DNA of 64,000 bases from Stenotrophomonas sp. SAU14A_NAIMI4_5 (GCF_003086795.1 NZ_CP026003.1:1880777-1944776), one strand, 5' to 3'; positions 23,360 to 32,246 are shown, numbered from the stretch's first letter. Numbers and translations are program-made. The notes: generated by a model not told the origin, from the letters alone.

Positions 23360-24234
23360 CGACGCTGCCCAGCCGCCTGCAGCTGCCGCCAGGGGACTGG
23401 CCGAACCTGCTCGACGGGCTGTGCGCGCGTTTCCCGCGCATCGACCGCGCGCAGTGGCAGGACCGTTTCGCCCGCGGCCGAGTGCAGGACGCGCAGGGCA
23501 GGGCGCTCGCGGCGGACCAGCCCTGGCAGGTCGGGCTGGAGATCCTCTACTTCCGTGAGGTCAGTGACGAGCCGTCCATTCCATTCAGCGAGCGCATCCT
23601 CTATCAGGATGAGCACCTGCTGGTGGCCGACAAACCGCATTACCTGCCGGTGACCCCTGCGGGCGGCTACGTGCGCGAGACGCTGTTGGCGCGCCTGGTG
23701 GCGCAGACCGGCAACGCCGAACTGGTGCCGCTGCACCGGCTGGACCGGCTCACCGCCGGGCTGGTGCTGTTCTCGCAGCGGCCGGATTCGCGTGACGCCT
23801 ACCAGCGCCTGTTCCGCGAGCGGCGCATCGACAAAACCTACGAGGCGCTGGCGCTGGCCTTGCCGGACCTGCAGTTCCCGTTGCAGCGACGGAGCCGGAT
23901 CGTGGCCGGCGAACCGTTCTTCCGCATGACCGAAGTGCCGGGCGAGGCGAACGCGCGCACCGAGGTGGAGGTGATGGCTGCCGACGGGGCGATCTGGCAT
24001 TACCGGCTGCGGCCGGAAACCGGGAGGAAGCACCAGCTGCGCGTGCACATGGCGGCGCTGGGCGCGCCGATCCTCGGGGACGATCTCTATCCGAAGCTGG
24101 TTCCGGCCGTGGACGGGCTGCAGGCGCCGCCGTTGCAGCTGCTGGCGCGGGCCCTGGCGTTCCAGGACCCGCTGAGCGGGGAGCGGCGGGCGTTCAGCAG
24201 CGAGCGCGCGTTGCAGCTGCCGGAAAGGCGCTGA
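23356..24234 (+). CDS. RluA-family pseudouridine synthase
   Basis: This 292-aa enzyme belongs to the RluA group, which isomerises uridine in rRNA or tRNA. The catalytic motif HRLDRLTAGLVLFSQ contains the essential aspartate, preceded by LLVADKPHYLPVTP. The RNA-binding end has RPETGRKHQLRVHMAALGAPILGDDLYP. The N-terminal 90 residues are not a standard S4 domain. The target base cannot be told from the sequence. ATG 23356 was chosen because it gives the family N terminus and overlaps the small upstream frame; the ribosome binding site (GGA) is weak. It converges with the YaiI-family gene, with 17 bp between. Confidence 0.88.
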   Translation: MTTLPSRLQLPPGDWPNLLDGLCARFPRIDRAQWQDRFARGRVQDAQGRALAADQPWQVGLEILYFREVSDEPSIPFSERILYQDEHLLVADKPHYLPVTPAGGYVRETLLARLVAQTGNAELVPLHRLDRLTAGLVLFSQRPDSRDAYQRLFRERRIDKTYEALALALPDLQFPLQRRSRIVAGEPFFRMTEVPGEANARTEVEVMAADGAIWHYRLRPETGRKHQLRVHMAALGAPILGDDLYPKLVPAVDGLQAPPLQLLARALAFQDPLSGERRAFSSERALQLPERR

Positions 24235-24251
24235 TCAGCGCGGTTGCAGCC

Positions 24252-24737
24252 TCACGGCTTCACACGGGCCAGCCAGCGGTCCAGCTCGGCGGCGAACAGC
24301 TGGCGGTCGCGCTGGCCCAACGGCGGCGGGCCGCCGGTCTGGATGCCTGCGCCGCGCAGTTCTTCCATGAAATTGCGCATCGACAGCCGCTCGGCCATGT
24401 TGTTGGCGGTGTACAGCTGCCCGCGCGGGTTCAGGGCGACGGCCTTCTTTTCCAGCACCAGCGCGGCCAGCGGTATGTCCTGGGTGACCACCAGGTCGCC
24501 GGCGGCCACCCGTTCGACGATGGCACTGTCGGCCACGTCCAGGCCCTGCGGCACCTGGATGGAGCGCAGCCAGCGCGAGGGTGGCGTGCGGATCCACTGG
24601 TTGGCGACCATGGTCAGTTCCAGGCCGACCCGCTCGGCGGCGCGGAACAGGATGTCGCGGATGACACCGGGGCAGGCGTCTGCGTCGACCCAGATCCTTG
24701 GTTGGCCCTGTTCAGCTTGGGTTTCAGCTTCAGTCAT
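24252..24737 (-). CDS. YaiI/YqxD family protein (DUF188)
   Basis: The 161-aa protein carries the UPF0178 signature: [16 protein letters not shown] near the N terminus, then [30 protein letters not shown] and RNFMEELR. The acidic residues suggest a PIN-like nuclease fold, but no activity is established for the family. The ATG at 24737 is the first in frame. The upstream region is shared with the cold-shock gene in a divergent arrangement. Confidence 0.85.
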   Translation of the reverse strand: MTEAETQAEQGQPRIWVDADACPGVIRDILFRAAERVGLELTMVANQWIRTPPSRWLRSIQVPQGLDVADSAIVERVAAGDLVVTQDIPLAALVLEKKAVALNPRGQLYTANNMAERLSMRNFMEELRGAGIQTGGPPPLGQRDRQLFAAELDRWLARVKP

Positions 24738-25039
24738 CTACCCAGTGTAGGGTAGGAAAATCCTGAATGGGGACTCGGGTTTAGGCTCGATCCGGCGCCA
24801 AGCCTTGCCACGCCTGGCGGGGCAGGCGGAGCGAATGAATATCAGGGCTATCGCTTTTTCCCCAAAACACGCGTATCGTTCGACCCACTGTGTTTGCTAG
24901 GGTCACCGTGAATCGTGGCCTGGTGCAGTTGATCTCACGATCCGCTCATCGATCCGCTTTACCAACGCCTGCAACTCAGTCTCGGCCCCGATTCCCGGTG
25001 GCTGCGATTTTTTCAACATGTGTTTCAGGAGTTAGTCAA
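24738..25039. other. Divergent intergenic region and cold-shock leader
   Basis: This 302-bp stretch separates the YaiI-family gene (minus) from the cold-shock gene (plus). I see no coding frame of its own. It is less GC-rich than its surroundings, with TTTTTCCCCAAAACACG around 24857-24873, and probably holds both promoters and a long 5' leader for the cold-shock mRNA, as is common in the CspA family. No clear minus-35/minus-10 pair stands out. Confidence 0.4.
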
Positions 25040-25249
25040 ATGTCTGATCGTCAGACCGGCACCGTCAAGTGGTTCAACGACGCCAAGGGCTTCGGCTTCA
25101 TCACCCCGGAAAGCGGCCCGGACCTGTTCGTGCACTTCCGTGCCATCCAGGGCACCGGCTTCAAGACCCTGCAGGAAGGCCAGAAGGTTACCTTCATCGC
25201 CGTCCAGGGCCAGAAGGGTATGCAGGCTGACCAGGTGCAGGCGGTCTAA
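25040..25249 (+). CDS. Cold-shock protein (CspA family)
   Basis: The 69-aa product is a single cold-shock domain that binds single-stranded RNA and DNA and melts secondary structure. Both RNA-binding motifs are present: KGFGFI (RNP1) and LFVHF (RNP2), within [20 protein letters not shown]. The ATG at 25040 has TCAGGAG nine bases upstream, while a longer in-frame start at 24890 runs through leader sequence. A strong terminator follows 27 bp after the stop. Which paralogue this is (CspA, CapB or other) cannot be told, so no symbol is given. Confidence 0.95.
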   Translation: MSDRQTGTVKWFNDAKGFGFITPESGPDLFVHFRAIQGTGFKTLQEGQKVTFIAVQGQKGMQADQVQAV

Positions 25250-25276
25250 TCCGTCTGCTACCGTTTGGTAGCCAGA

Positions 25277-25309
25277 AACGCCGGAAGCGAAAGCTTCCGG
25301 CGTTTTTTT
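25277..25309 (+). terminator. Intrinsic terminator of the cold-shock gene
   Basis: A perfect 12-bp stem, AACGCCGGAAGC with GCTTCCGGCGTT around a GAAA tetraloop (25277-25304), is followed by a run of T to 25309. It is a textbook rho-independent terminator. Confidence 0.95.
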
Positions 25310-25369
25310 GTGCGCGCGATGCATGCACCCCCGCACGGTACGATGCGCGCTTCCCATTGGAGCCCACCC

Positions 25370-26059
25370 ATGCGCATCGTCCACCACCTGGAAAATTCCC
25401 GTTCGCTGCGCGTGCTGTGGATGCTGGAAGAGCTGGGACTGGACTACGAACTGCGCCGCTACCCGCGTGACCCGAAGACGCTGCTGGCACCTCCCGCGCT
25501 GCGCCAGGTGCATCCGCTGGGCAAATCGCCGGTGCTGCAGGAGGGCGATCTGGTGCTGGCCGAGTCCGGGGCCATCCTCGATTACCTGGCCGACCGCTAC
25601 GACACCGGGCGCCAGCTTTCGCCCGCGCCGATGCCGGCCGAGGCTGCCGAGCGCATCGACTACCGCTACTGGCTGCATTACGCCGAAGGCTCGGCGATGC
25701 CGCCGTTGCTGCTGACCCTGGTCATCGGTCGCATCCGCACTGCGCCGATGCCGTTCTTTGCCCGCCCGATCGCCCGCAGCATCGCCGACAAGGCCGAGCG
25801 CAGTTTCATCGGCCCGCAGCGGCGCCTGCACCTGGAGTGGATGGAGCGGCGCCTGGCTGAAAGCCCGTGGTTCGCGGGCGACCGTTTCACCGCGGCTGAC
25901 ATCCAGATGAGCTTCCCGATCCAGGCCGCCGCAGCCCGTGGTGGCGGACTGGACGACAAGCCGGCGCTACGTGGTTTCCTCGCGCGCATCGGCGAGCGTC
26001 CGGCCTACCAGCGCGCCGAGGCCAAGGGCGGCGCCCTGCAGGCCCTGCGCGGCGATTGA
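25370..26059 (+). CDS. Glutathione S-transferase family protein
   Basis: The 229-aa protein has an N-terminal thioredoxin-like domain (MRIVHHLENSRSLRVLWMLEELGLDYEL, with HPLGKSPVL and LAESGAILDYLADRY forming the glutathione site) and a C-terminal all-helical domain (WFAGDRFTAADIQMSFPI with the conserved N-capping region). The serine in NSRS could be the glutathione-activating residue. It most likely conjugates or reduces electrophiles in the cytoplasm; the substrate is unknown. ATG 25370 follows TTGGAGCCC. selO starts 31 bp downstream and may share the transcript. Confidence 0.9.
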   Translation: MRIVHHLENSRSLRVLWMLEELGLDYELRRYPRDPKTLLAPPALRQVHPLGKSPVLQEGDLVLAESGAILDYLADRYDTGRQLSPAPMPAEAAERIDYRYWLHYAEGSAMPPLLLTLVIGRIRTAPMPFFARPIARSIADKAERSFIGPQRRLHLEWMERRLAESPWFAGDRFTAADIQMSFPIQAAAARGGGLDDKPALRGFLARIGERPAYQRAEAKGGALQALRGD

Positions 26060-26090
26060 GGCGCGGCTCTGCCGCCCCCATTCTGTGGGG

Positions 26091-27656
26091 ATGGATACCA
26101 ACGCCCCCCGTTTCGACAACCGCCTGCTGACCGCCCTCCCGGGCGACCCCGAGAGCGGCCCGCGCCGCCGCGAAGTGCGCGGTGCCGCATGGTCATCGGT
26201 GATGCCGACGCCGGTCGCCGCGCCGACCCTGCTGGCCTGGTCGCCGGAGGTTGCCGCGCTGCTCGGCTTCGAGGCGGCCGACGTGCAGGACGATGACTTC
26301 GCCCAGGTGTTTGGCGGCAACGCGTTGTACGCCGGCATGCAGCCGTGGGCGGCCAACTACGGCGGCCATCAGTTCGGCCACTGGGCGGGCCAGCTGGGCG
26401 ATGGCCGCGCGATTTCGCTGGGTGAGCTGGTGGCGGCTGATGGCCGGCACTGGGAGCTGCAGCTGAAGGGCGCCGGGCCGACCCCGTATTCGCGCGGCGC
26501 GGATGGTCGCGCTGTACTGCGCTCGTCCATCCGTGAGTTCCTGTGCAGCGAAGCGATGCATCACCTGGGCGTGCCGACCACGCGCGCCCTGTCCCTGGTC
26601 GGTACCGGCGAAGACGTGGTGCGCGACATGTTCTACGACGGCCACCCGCGCGCCGAACCGGGCGCCATCGTCTGCCGCGTGGCGCCGTCATTCATCCGTT
26701 TCGGCACGTTCGAACTGCCGGCCTCGCGTGGCGAGACCGCGCTGCTGAAGCAGCTGGCCGATGCCTGCATCGCGCGCGATTTCCCCAAACTGCAGGGCGA
26801 GGGCGAGGCGCTGTACGGCGACTGGTTCGCGCAGATCGCGGCGCGCACCGCCGAGCTGATGGCGCACTGGATGCGCGTCGGTTTCGTGCACGGGGTGATG
26901 AACACCGACAACCTGTCCGTGCTGGGCCTGACCATCGACTACGGCCCGTATGGATGGGTGGAGGATTACGACCCGGACTGGACGCCCAACACCACCGACG
27001 CCCAGGGCCGCCGCTACCGTTTCGGCACCCAGCCGCAGGTCGCATACTGGAACCTCAACCGGCTGGCGCAGGCGCTGTCGCCGCTGTTCGCCGACGTGCA
27101 GCCGCTGCAGGCGGGGCTGGCCGCGTTCCAGTCCACTTTCGTCGCCTGCACGCGCCGCGATGCCGCCGCCAAGCTGGGCCTGGCTGCCGCCGATGACGAA
27201 GACCTGCAGCTGTACCTGCGTTGGCAGCAGCTGCTGCAGGAAGGCGGCATGGACATGACCCTGGCGTGGCGCGCACTGATGCGCGTGGACCCGGCGGTGC
27301 CGGATGTCGGGGTGCTGGACGCGGTGTACTACGACGACGCGCGCCGGCAGGCGGTGCAGGCGCCGCTGCAGCAGTGGCTGCAGGAGTACGCGGCGCGGTT
27401 ACGTGCCGATCCGCTGACGGCGGAGGCACGGCTGGCGAAGATGGCGGCGGCCAATCCGCTGTACGTGCTGCGCAACTGGCTGGCGCAGGAAGCGATCGAC
27501 CGGGCGGAGCAGGGCGATCTGGGCGGCGTGCATGCGCTGCAGGAGGTGCTGCGTGATCCGTACACGGAGCGGCCGGGGCTGGAGCACTATGTCGGCAAGC
27601 GGCCGGCGTGGGCGGATCACCGTGCCGGGTGCTCGATGCTTTCCTGCAGTTCGTAG
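26091..27656 (+). CDS. selO: Protein adenylyltransferase SelO (YdiU)
   Basis: SelO is a pseudokinase that transfers AMP from ATP to hydroxyl side chains of proteins and is linked to redox stress. The 521-aa product shows YdiU/SelO blocks: NALYAGMQPWAANYGGHQFGHWAGQLGDGRAISLGE, ELQLKGAGPTPYSRGADGRAVLRSSIREFL, GVMNTDNLS (catalytic-loop region) and TIDYGPYGWVEDYD with the metal aspartate. The C terminus ends SMLSCSS. In eukaryotes and some bacteria the penultimate residues include selenocysteine or cysteine, and here a cysteine is near the end. The ATG at 26091 follows GTGGGG. The gene ends 10 bp before repeat cluster B. Confidence 0.93.
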   Translation: MDTNAPRFDNRLLTALPGDPESGPRRREVRGAAWSSVMPTPVAAPTLLAWSPEVAALLGFEAADVQDDDFAQVFGGNALYAGMQPWAANYGGHQFGHWAGQLGDGRAISLGELVAADGRHWELQLKGAGPTPYSRGADGRAVLRSSIREFLCSEAMHHLGVPTTRALSLVGTGEDVVRDMFYDGHPRAEPGAIVCRVAPSFIRFGTFELPASRGETALLKQLADACIARDFPKLQGEGEALYGDWFAQIAARTAELMAHWMRVGFVHGVMNTDNLSVLGLTIDYGPYGWVEDYDPDWTPNTTDAQGRRYRFGTQPQVAYWNLNRLAQALSPLFADVQPLQAGLAAFQSTFVACTRRDAAAKLGLAAADDEDLQLYLRWQQLLQEGGMDMTLAWRALMRVDPAVPDVGVLDAVYYDDARRQAVQAPLQQWLQEYAARLRADPLTAEARLAKMAAANPLYVLRNWLAQEAIDRAEQGDLGGVHALQEVLRDPYTERPGLEHYVGKRPAWADHRAGCSMLSCSS

Positions 27657-27732
27657 GGGTTTCTCTGCAGGGCTTGCAGCCCTGCACCCGCTACAGGCAA
27701 AGGCAACAGCAACAGCGTGCTATCCGTGGGAT

Positions 27733-27834
27733 GGCGGGGTGGGTCCGGATGAGGGGGACGCCGTAAACCCGTCCATGGGGGCTTGTTCGCGGCATCCATG
27801 CCGCTCACACCCCCTCAACCGGACCCACCCCGCC
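27733..27834 (-). other. About 100-bp structured stem-loop element, copy B1
   Basis: This copy is read on the minus strand. The outer arms are 27834-27811 and 27757-27733, with one internal mismatch. The inner hairpin GCGGCA-TGGA-TGCCGC is the same as in copy A. The second hairpin has CCCA-TGGA-CGGG, which weakens one pair, and GTGA faces TTAC, a G-T wobble that would still pair as RNA. Confidence 0.6.
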
Positions 27835-28082
27835 TTCGACAGTTTCCCGCGGCTGTTGGTTGCTGCTGTTGGTGGGTGCCGACCGTTGGTCGGCACGGGG
27901 TTGGATATCGATGTCTTGTCGAAAAATCGTGTCGACCAAGGTCGACACCTACCAACAGCCGCGCGCCCCAGTAGATCCACGCCATGCGTGGATGAATTCA
28001 TTCGATATCTGACAGATGTGCCGACCAACGGTCGGCATCCACCAACAGCAGGTTCCAACAGCCGCGTGAACCTGTCAGAGGT

Positions 28083-28178
28083 GGGGCACTGTGGGTTCGC
28101 GGGGTGTGAGCCGCATGGATGCGGCGACCAAGCCCCCATGGATGGGTTCACGGCGTCCCCGCGAACCCACAGTGCCCC
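28083..28178 (+). other. About 100-bp structured stem-loop element, copy B2
   Basis: A 22-bp perfect outer stem joins 28083-28104 with 28157-28178. Its sequence differs from copy A at many positions, yet every change is matched on the other strand (for example TTG/CAA in A is TTC/GAA here). The first inner hairpin is GCCGCA-TGGA-TGCGGC, a paired swap relative to copy A. The central ACCAAGCCCCCATGGATGGG is unchanged. Confidence 0.6.
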
Positions 28179-28208
28179 GCCATCCCACGGAATGCCGCTC
28201 TTGCCTTG

Positions 28209-28240
<32 letters not shown>

Positions 28241-28318
28241 TGTTGCCGTTGCATTGAGCAGGTGCAGGGCGGCAGCCCTGCCGACAACACCCCCTACAAC
28301 GATGGTATTACCCATTCA

Positions 28319-28374
28319 GTGCGGTATTCGCACACGTAGTCGATTACCGCACTTGAATGGTGCAGTGCGATAAA
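28319..28374 (+). promoter_or_regulatory. Candidate IclR-type operator before quiC
   Basis: Three copies of one 10-bp motif occur: GTGCGGTATT (28319-28328), its inverted partner GTGCGGTAAT on the minus strand (28352-28343), and a direct copy GTGCGATAAA (28365-28374). The flanking CATTCA/TGAATG extends the palindrome. PcaU, an IclR-family activator of the Acinetobacter pca-qui genes, is known to bind an inverted pair plus a direct third motif, and this layout is the same. Related pairs lie before pcaI and quiA. Confidence 0.6.
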
Positions 28375-28511
28375 CCTAATTTCACTCCCACAGTTTCATA
28401 GCAGTCCAAGCGATCCACCCCTGGCGGGGCGAGGGCAGCAGCCTGTCCGGTGCTGAAGCCAGGTGCAGGGGAAGACCGCCGGATTTCCCTTCACCTGTGC
28501 GGAGTGCTCGC

Positions 28512-30023
28512 ATGCGCCGTCGTCTGTCCGTTGTTTCCCTGTCCCTGCTTGCCGTGCTGCCGTCGCTGGCGCTGGCCTACCAGGCCGAACCGCCGCGCGA
28601 AGCCCTGCAGGTCCTGCGCGTGGACCGCTATGCCGACGATGCCAACGCCGGCTCGCTGCGCTGGGCCATCACCACCGCCAACGCCGCACCGGGCCGCTAC
28701 CGCATCGAGATCGACGCCGTCGGCGCCGCGCCCTACGTCATCAAGCCGGCCGCGCCGCTGCCGGAGATCAAGGGCCCGGTGCAGATCATCGGCACGTCGT
28801 GGGCGCGCGATGGCCAGTACGTCGCCATCGACGGCTCGGCCTACGTCACCGGCACCGGCACCGATGCCTGCCCGGGCGCCGAACCCGGCCAGTCCGGTAC
28901 CAACGTGCGCACCACCACGCTGCCGGGCCTGGTCCTGCGCGATACCCAGGGCGTGGAGCTGGCCGGCCTGGAGATCCGCAACTTCTGCATCGGCGTGCTG
29001 GTCAACCGTTCCAGCCACAACGAGATCCATGACAACCGCATCGTCGCCAACAAGGGAGGCGCCGGCATCATGCTCACCGGCGACGACGGCAAGGGCCAGT
29101 CCACCGCCACCACCACCGTGCACAACCGCATCGTGCGCAATGAGTTCCTCGACAACGGCGACGGCCTGGAGCTGACCCGTGGCGCGGCCTGGAACCTGGT
29201 GGCCGACAACCTGTTCCAGTCCACCCGCGCCAACCCGGAGCCCTCGCAGGGCATCGAGATCCTGTGGGGCAATGACAACAGCGTGGTCCACAACCGCTTC
29301 GTCGATTACTCAGATGGCCTGCAGATCAACTGGGGCAACCGCAACTACATCGCCGCCAACACCTTCACCGGCAACTCGCTGGGCCTGAGCATCACCGGCA
29401 GCGGCAACGTGGTCGATGGCAACACCATCACCGGCAATGGCATCGGCATCGGCGTGCGCCCGCAGCCGGTCAGTGCGCCGAACCGCTTCACCGCCAACCG
29501 CATCTACGGCAACGGCCTGCCGATCGAGCGCTGCGAAGCCGGCGGCGCCTGCGTGAAGGGCCAGCCGCGCGGTGCCATCGTGTTCGGTGTGCCGGGCCTG
29601 GAGCACGCCAGCTTCGTCGGCTCGCGCGGCCGTGGCGTCGACAACGATCCGTCCAAGCGTGCGCGCATCTGCACCGCCACCGGCCAGGCCGACTGCCAGC
29701 CGCTGCCCAACCTGGGCCAGGCCGCGCCGCAGCTGACCGCCGTGCAGGCCAAGGGCACGCAGCGCCAGCTCAACGGCCGCTTCCAGGGGGTGCCGGATTC
29801 CCGCTACCAGGTGGAAGTGTTCGGCAACCGCGCCGCCAACGGCAGCGAAGCCGAGCTGGTGCTGGGCAGCGTCGAAGCTCGCACCGATGCGCAGGGGCAG
29901 GGCAGCTTCACCTTCCCGCTTGGCGCCGGGGCAGATGCTGCCGCTGCCGGCAGCCTGACCGCCACCGTTACCTCGGCGCAGGGCGCCACCTCCCCCCTGA
30001 GCGCGCCGCTGTCGCTGCGCTGA
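28512..30023 (+). CDS. quiC: Secreted parallel beta-helix protein, probable 3-dehydroshikimate dehydratase
   Basis: The 503-aa product has a signal peptide (MRRRLSVVSLSLLAVLPSLALA) and a right-handed parallel beta-helix made of N- and G-rich coils such as HNEIHDNRIVANKGGAGIML, NRNYIAANTFTGNSLGLSI and GNVVDGNTITGNGIGIGV. The stretch GSLRWAITTANA resembles the CSLREA-type motif seen before such helices. It opens the quinate cluster, and no other gene here can convert 3-dehydroshikimate to protocatechuate. I therefore infer a periplasmic QuiC role. The fold is visible; the catalytic role is inference from the pathway gap. ATG 28512 has GGAG eight bases upstream; a GTG at 28497 is an alternative. 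Confidence 0.65.
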   Translation: MRRRLSVVSLSLLAVLPSLALAYQAEPPREALQVLRVDRYADDANAGSLRWAITTANAAPGRYRIEIDAVGAAPYVIKPAAPLPEIKGPVQIIGTSWARDGQYVAIDGSAYVTGTGTDACPGAEPGQSGTNVRTTTLPGLVLRDTQGVELAGLEIRNFCIGVLVNRSSHNEIHDNRIVANKGGAGIMLTGDDGKGQSTATTTVHNRIVRNEFLDNGDGLELTRGAAWNLVADNLFQSTRANPEPSQGIEILWGNDNSVVHNRFVDYSDGLQINWGNRNYIAANTFTGNSLGLSITGSGNVVDGNTITGNGIGIGVRPQPVSAPNRFTANRIYGNGLPIERCEAGGACVKGQPRGAIVFGVPGLEHASFVGSRGRGVDNDPSKRARICTATGQADCQPLPNLGQAAPQLTAVQAKGTQRQLNGRFQGVPDSRYQVEVFGNRAANGSEAELVLGSVEARTDAQGQGSFTFPLGAGADAAAAGSLTATVTSAQGATSPLSAPLSLR

Positions 30024-30045
30024 TCACCTCCACGAGACCGCGATC

Positions 30046-31359
30046 ATGAATCCTGCGAAATCCCCGTCACTGGGCCTGTCACTGGGCCTGTCCCTGGGCA
30101 TCCTGGCCACCGCGCTGCTGCCGGCCCTGGCCTGCGCGCAGTCCAGCAACCGCTATGAAGGCAAGACGCTCACCGGCGATTGGGGCGGCACCCGCACCGA
30201 CCTGTTCGAGCGTGGCATCGCCTTCCGCGGCGATTACGTGGGCGAGGCCATGGGCGTGGTCGATGGCGGCTACGGCGAGACCGGCGCGCGCTATGCACAG
30301 CAGGTGCGCGTGGGCATGGACCTGGACATGGGCAAGCTGGCCGGCTGGGACGGCGGTGCGTTCCACTTCACCCTCAACGACCGTCGCGGCCGCAGCACCT
30401 CGGTGGACTTCGTCGGCAACCGCTTCCCGATCCAGGAAGCGTACGGCGGCCAGTACACGCGCCTGACCGAACTGAGCTACGACCAGACCTTCAACGCAGG
30501 CCAGTCGTACTACAAGCTGGGCTACTACGCGATGGGCAACCAGTTCGGCCTGCACAGCCTGCTGACCCACTTCGTCAACGCCGCCTTCTGCGCGCACCCG
30601 CTGGCGATGTCCGGCAACAGCGGCTGGTACAACTACCCGATGGCGCGCTGGGGCGGTGAGTTCGCGCAGCAGATCAGCCCGGCGGTGAACGTGCGCACCG
30701 GTTGGTTCCAGGTCAATCCGAACCTGGGTGGCAACATCGAGCGCAATGCGTTCCGTCCGTTCGTCTCGGGCACCACCGGTTCGCTGTTCCCGGTGGAAGT
30801 GACCTGGACTCCAGCCAAGGGCAGTCGCTACGCCGGCGTGTATAAGTTCGGTGGTTACTACGACACCTCGCGCGTGGACAAGCGCGGCCTGGACACCTCG
30901 CCGACCACCGGCCGCCACGGCGCCTACGTGCTGGCCGAGCAGCGCCTGACCCAGGAATCAGCCGACCCGAGCCGCGGCCTCACCGCCTTCGCGCAGTACA
31001 TGGTGTCCGACACCGATACCGCGCAGATCAAGCGCTGGTACGCGCTGGGTGGCGTCTACCAGGGCATCGGCTCGCGCGCGCAGGACAGCATCGCGCTGGG
31101 CTACGTCGGCGCCGACATCAATGACCGCCTGGTCGATGCACGCCGGGCCACGCTGATGAGCGGTGGCGTGCCCACGGATTCGCCGCTGTACAACCTCAGC
31201 CAGGCCGAGGAGCTGTTCGAACTGTCCTACAGCTTCCAGGTGAACCCGTGGCTGATGATCCGCCCGGACGTGCAGTACATCGTCAACCCGGGCACGTTCA
31301 ATTACAGCGGTACCGACAACGCCTGGGCCGTCGGTGTCCAGGCCAAGGTGACCTTCTGA
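30046..31359 (+). CDS. OprB-type outer membrane porin (QuiX-like)
   Basis: The 437-aa precursor has a signal peptide whose core repeats SLGLSLGLSLG, then the carbohydrate-selective porin start LTGDWGGTRTDLFERGIAF, alternating amphipathic strands and a C-terminal aromatic residue (VGVQAKVTF), as needed for outer membrane assembly. The family forms 16-strand pores for sugars and related polar solutes. Lying between the probable quiC and quiB, it probably admits quinate or shikimate, like QuiX in Acinetobacter. It is 22 bp from quiC and nearly touches quiB, so it is in the same operon. Confidence 0.88.
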   Translation: MNPAKSPSLGLSLGLSLGILATALLPALACAQSSNRYEGKTLTGDWGGTRTDLFERGIAFRGDYVGEAMGVVDGGYGETGARYAQQVRVGMDLDMGKLAGWDGGAFHFTLNDRRGRSTSVDFVGNRFPIQEAYGGQYTRLTELSYDQTFNAGQSYYKLGYYAMGNQFGLHSLLTHFVNAAFCAHPLAMSGNSGWYNYPMARWGGEFAQQISPAVNVRTGWFQVNPNLGGNIERNAFRPFVSGTTGSLFPVEVTWTPAKGSRYAGVYKFGGYYDTSRVDKRGLDTSPTTGRHGAYVLAEQRLTQESADPSRGLTAFAQYMVSDTDTAQIKRWYALGGVYQGIGSRAQDSIALGYVGADINDRLVDARRATLMSGGVPTDSPLYNLSQAEELFELSYSFQVNPWLMIRPDVQYIVNPGTFNYSGTDNAWAVGVQAKVTF

Positions 31360-31394
31360 TGGCCGCGCGCTCCTTCCACGCTCTGGTGACTGTC

Positions 31395-32246
31395 ATGAAA
31401 TTCCCGTTCGCTTCCGTTGTCCTCGCCGGTGCGCTCAGCGCCTCCCCCCTGCTGGCCCTGGCCGCACCGCCGCCGGCGGTGCTGCAGGTCAGCGAGCTGC
31501 GCATCGGCGAGGGCAGCCCCCGCACCATCGTGCCGATCACCGGTGCCACCGCTGAAGTCGCGCTGCAGCAGGCCGCCGCGATTGCTGCCAGCAAGTCCAC
31601 CGACATCGCCGAGTGGCGCATCGACTACCTGGACATCGCCACCGACGGCAAGGCACTGGTCGCGCTGGGCAAGCGCATCCAGGCCACGCTGGGCGGCAAG
31701 CCGGTCATCGTCACCTTCCGCACCAAGGCCGAAGGCGGCGCCAAGCCGATCAGCGATGCCGACTACGGTGCGCTGTACGCCACGCTGCTGCGCGGCGGCG
31801 TCGCCCAGCTGATCGACGTGGAGATGTTCCGCGACCCGAAGGTCGTGCAGTCGCTGGTGGCACAGGCGCACAAGGCCGGGGTCAAGGTGGTGATGTCCAA
31901 CCATGACTTCCATGCCACGCCGCCGCGCGAGGAGATCGTCGCGCGCCTGCTGAAGCAGCAGGCACTGGGCGCCGACGTGCTGAAGATCGCGGTGATGCCG
32001 CGTGATGCCGGCGACGTGCTGGCCCTGCTCGATGCCACCTGGCAGGTGCGCCAGCAGAGCGACAAGCCGCTGCTGACCATGTCGATGGGCGGCACCGGCG
32101 TGGTTTCGCGCCTGGCCGGCGAAACCTTCGGCCAGGCCCTGACCTTCGGCATGATCGGCACCCCGTCGGCGCCGGGCCAGGTCGAGGTCGATCGCCTGCA
32201 GGACGTCCTGCAGGTCATCCATGCATCCAGCCAGGCCGGTCACTGA
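31395..32246 (+). CDS. quiB: Periplasmic type I 3-dehydroquinate dehydratase
   Basis: The 283-aa precursor carries a type I dehydroquinase after a signal peptide (MKFPFASVVLAGALSASPLLALA). The active-site set is intact: EWRIDYLD with the substrate-binding glutamate and arginine, SNHDFHATP with the catalytic histidine, KIAVMP with the Schiff-base lysine, and SMGGTGVVSRLAG. Biosynthetic enzymes of this type are cytoplasmic. Export marks this one as catabolic, making 3-dehydroshikimate from dehydroquinate in the periplasm. ATG 31395 gives the best signal peptide. An in-frame ATG at 31359 overlaps the porin stop and has AGGTGA upstream, so it cannot be excluded. The gene would complete the QuiA-QuiB-QuiC route. 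Confidence 0.9.
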   Translation: MKFPFASVVLAGALSASPLLALAAPPPAVLQVSELRIGEGSPRTIVPITGATAEVALQQAAAIAASKSTDIAEWRIDYLDIATDGKALVALGKRIQATLGGKPVIVTFRTKAEGGAKPISDADYGALYATLLRGGVAQLIDVEMFRDPKVVQSLVAQAHKAGVKVVMSNHDFHATPPREEIVARLLKQQALGADVLKIAVMPRDAGDVLALLDATWQVRQQSDKPLLTMSMGGTGVVSRLAGETFGQALTFGMIGTPSAPGQVEVDRLQDVLQVIHASSQAGH

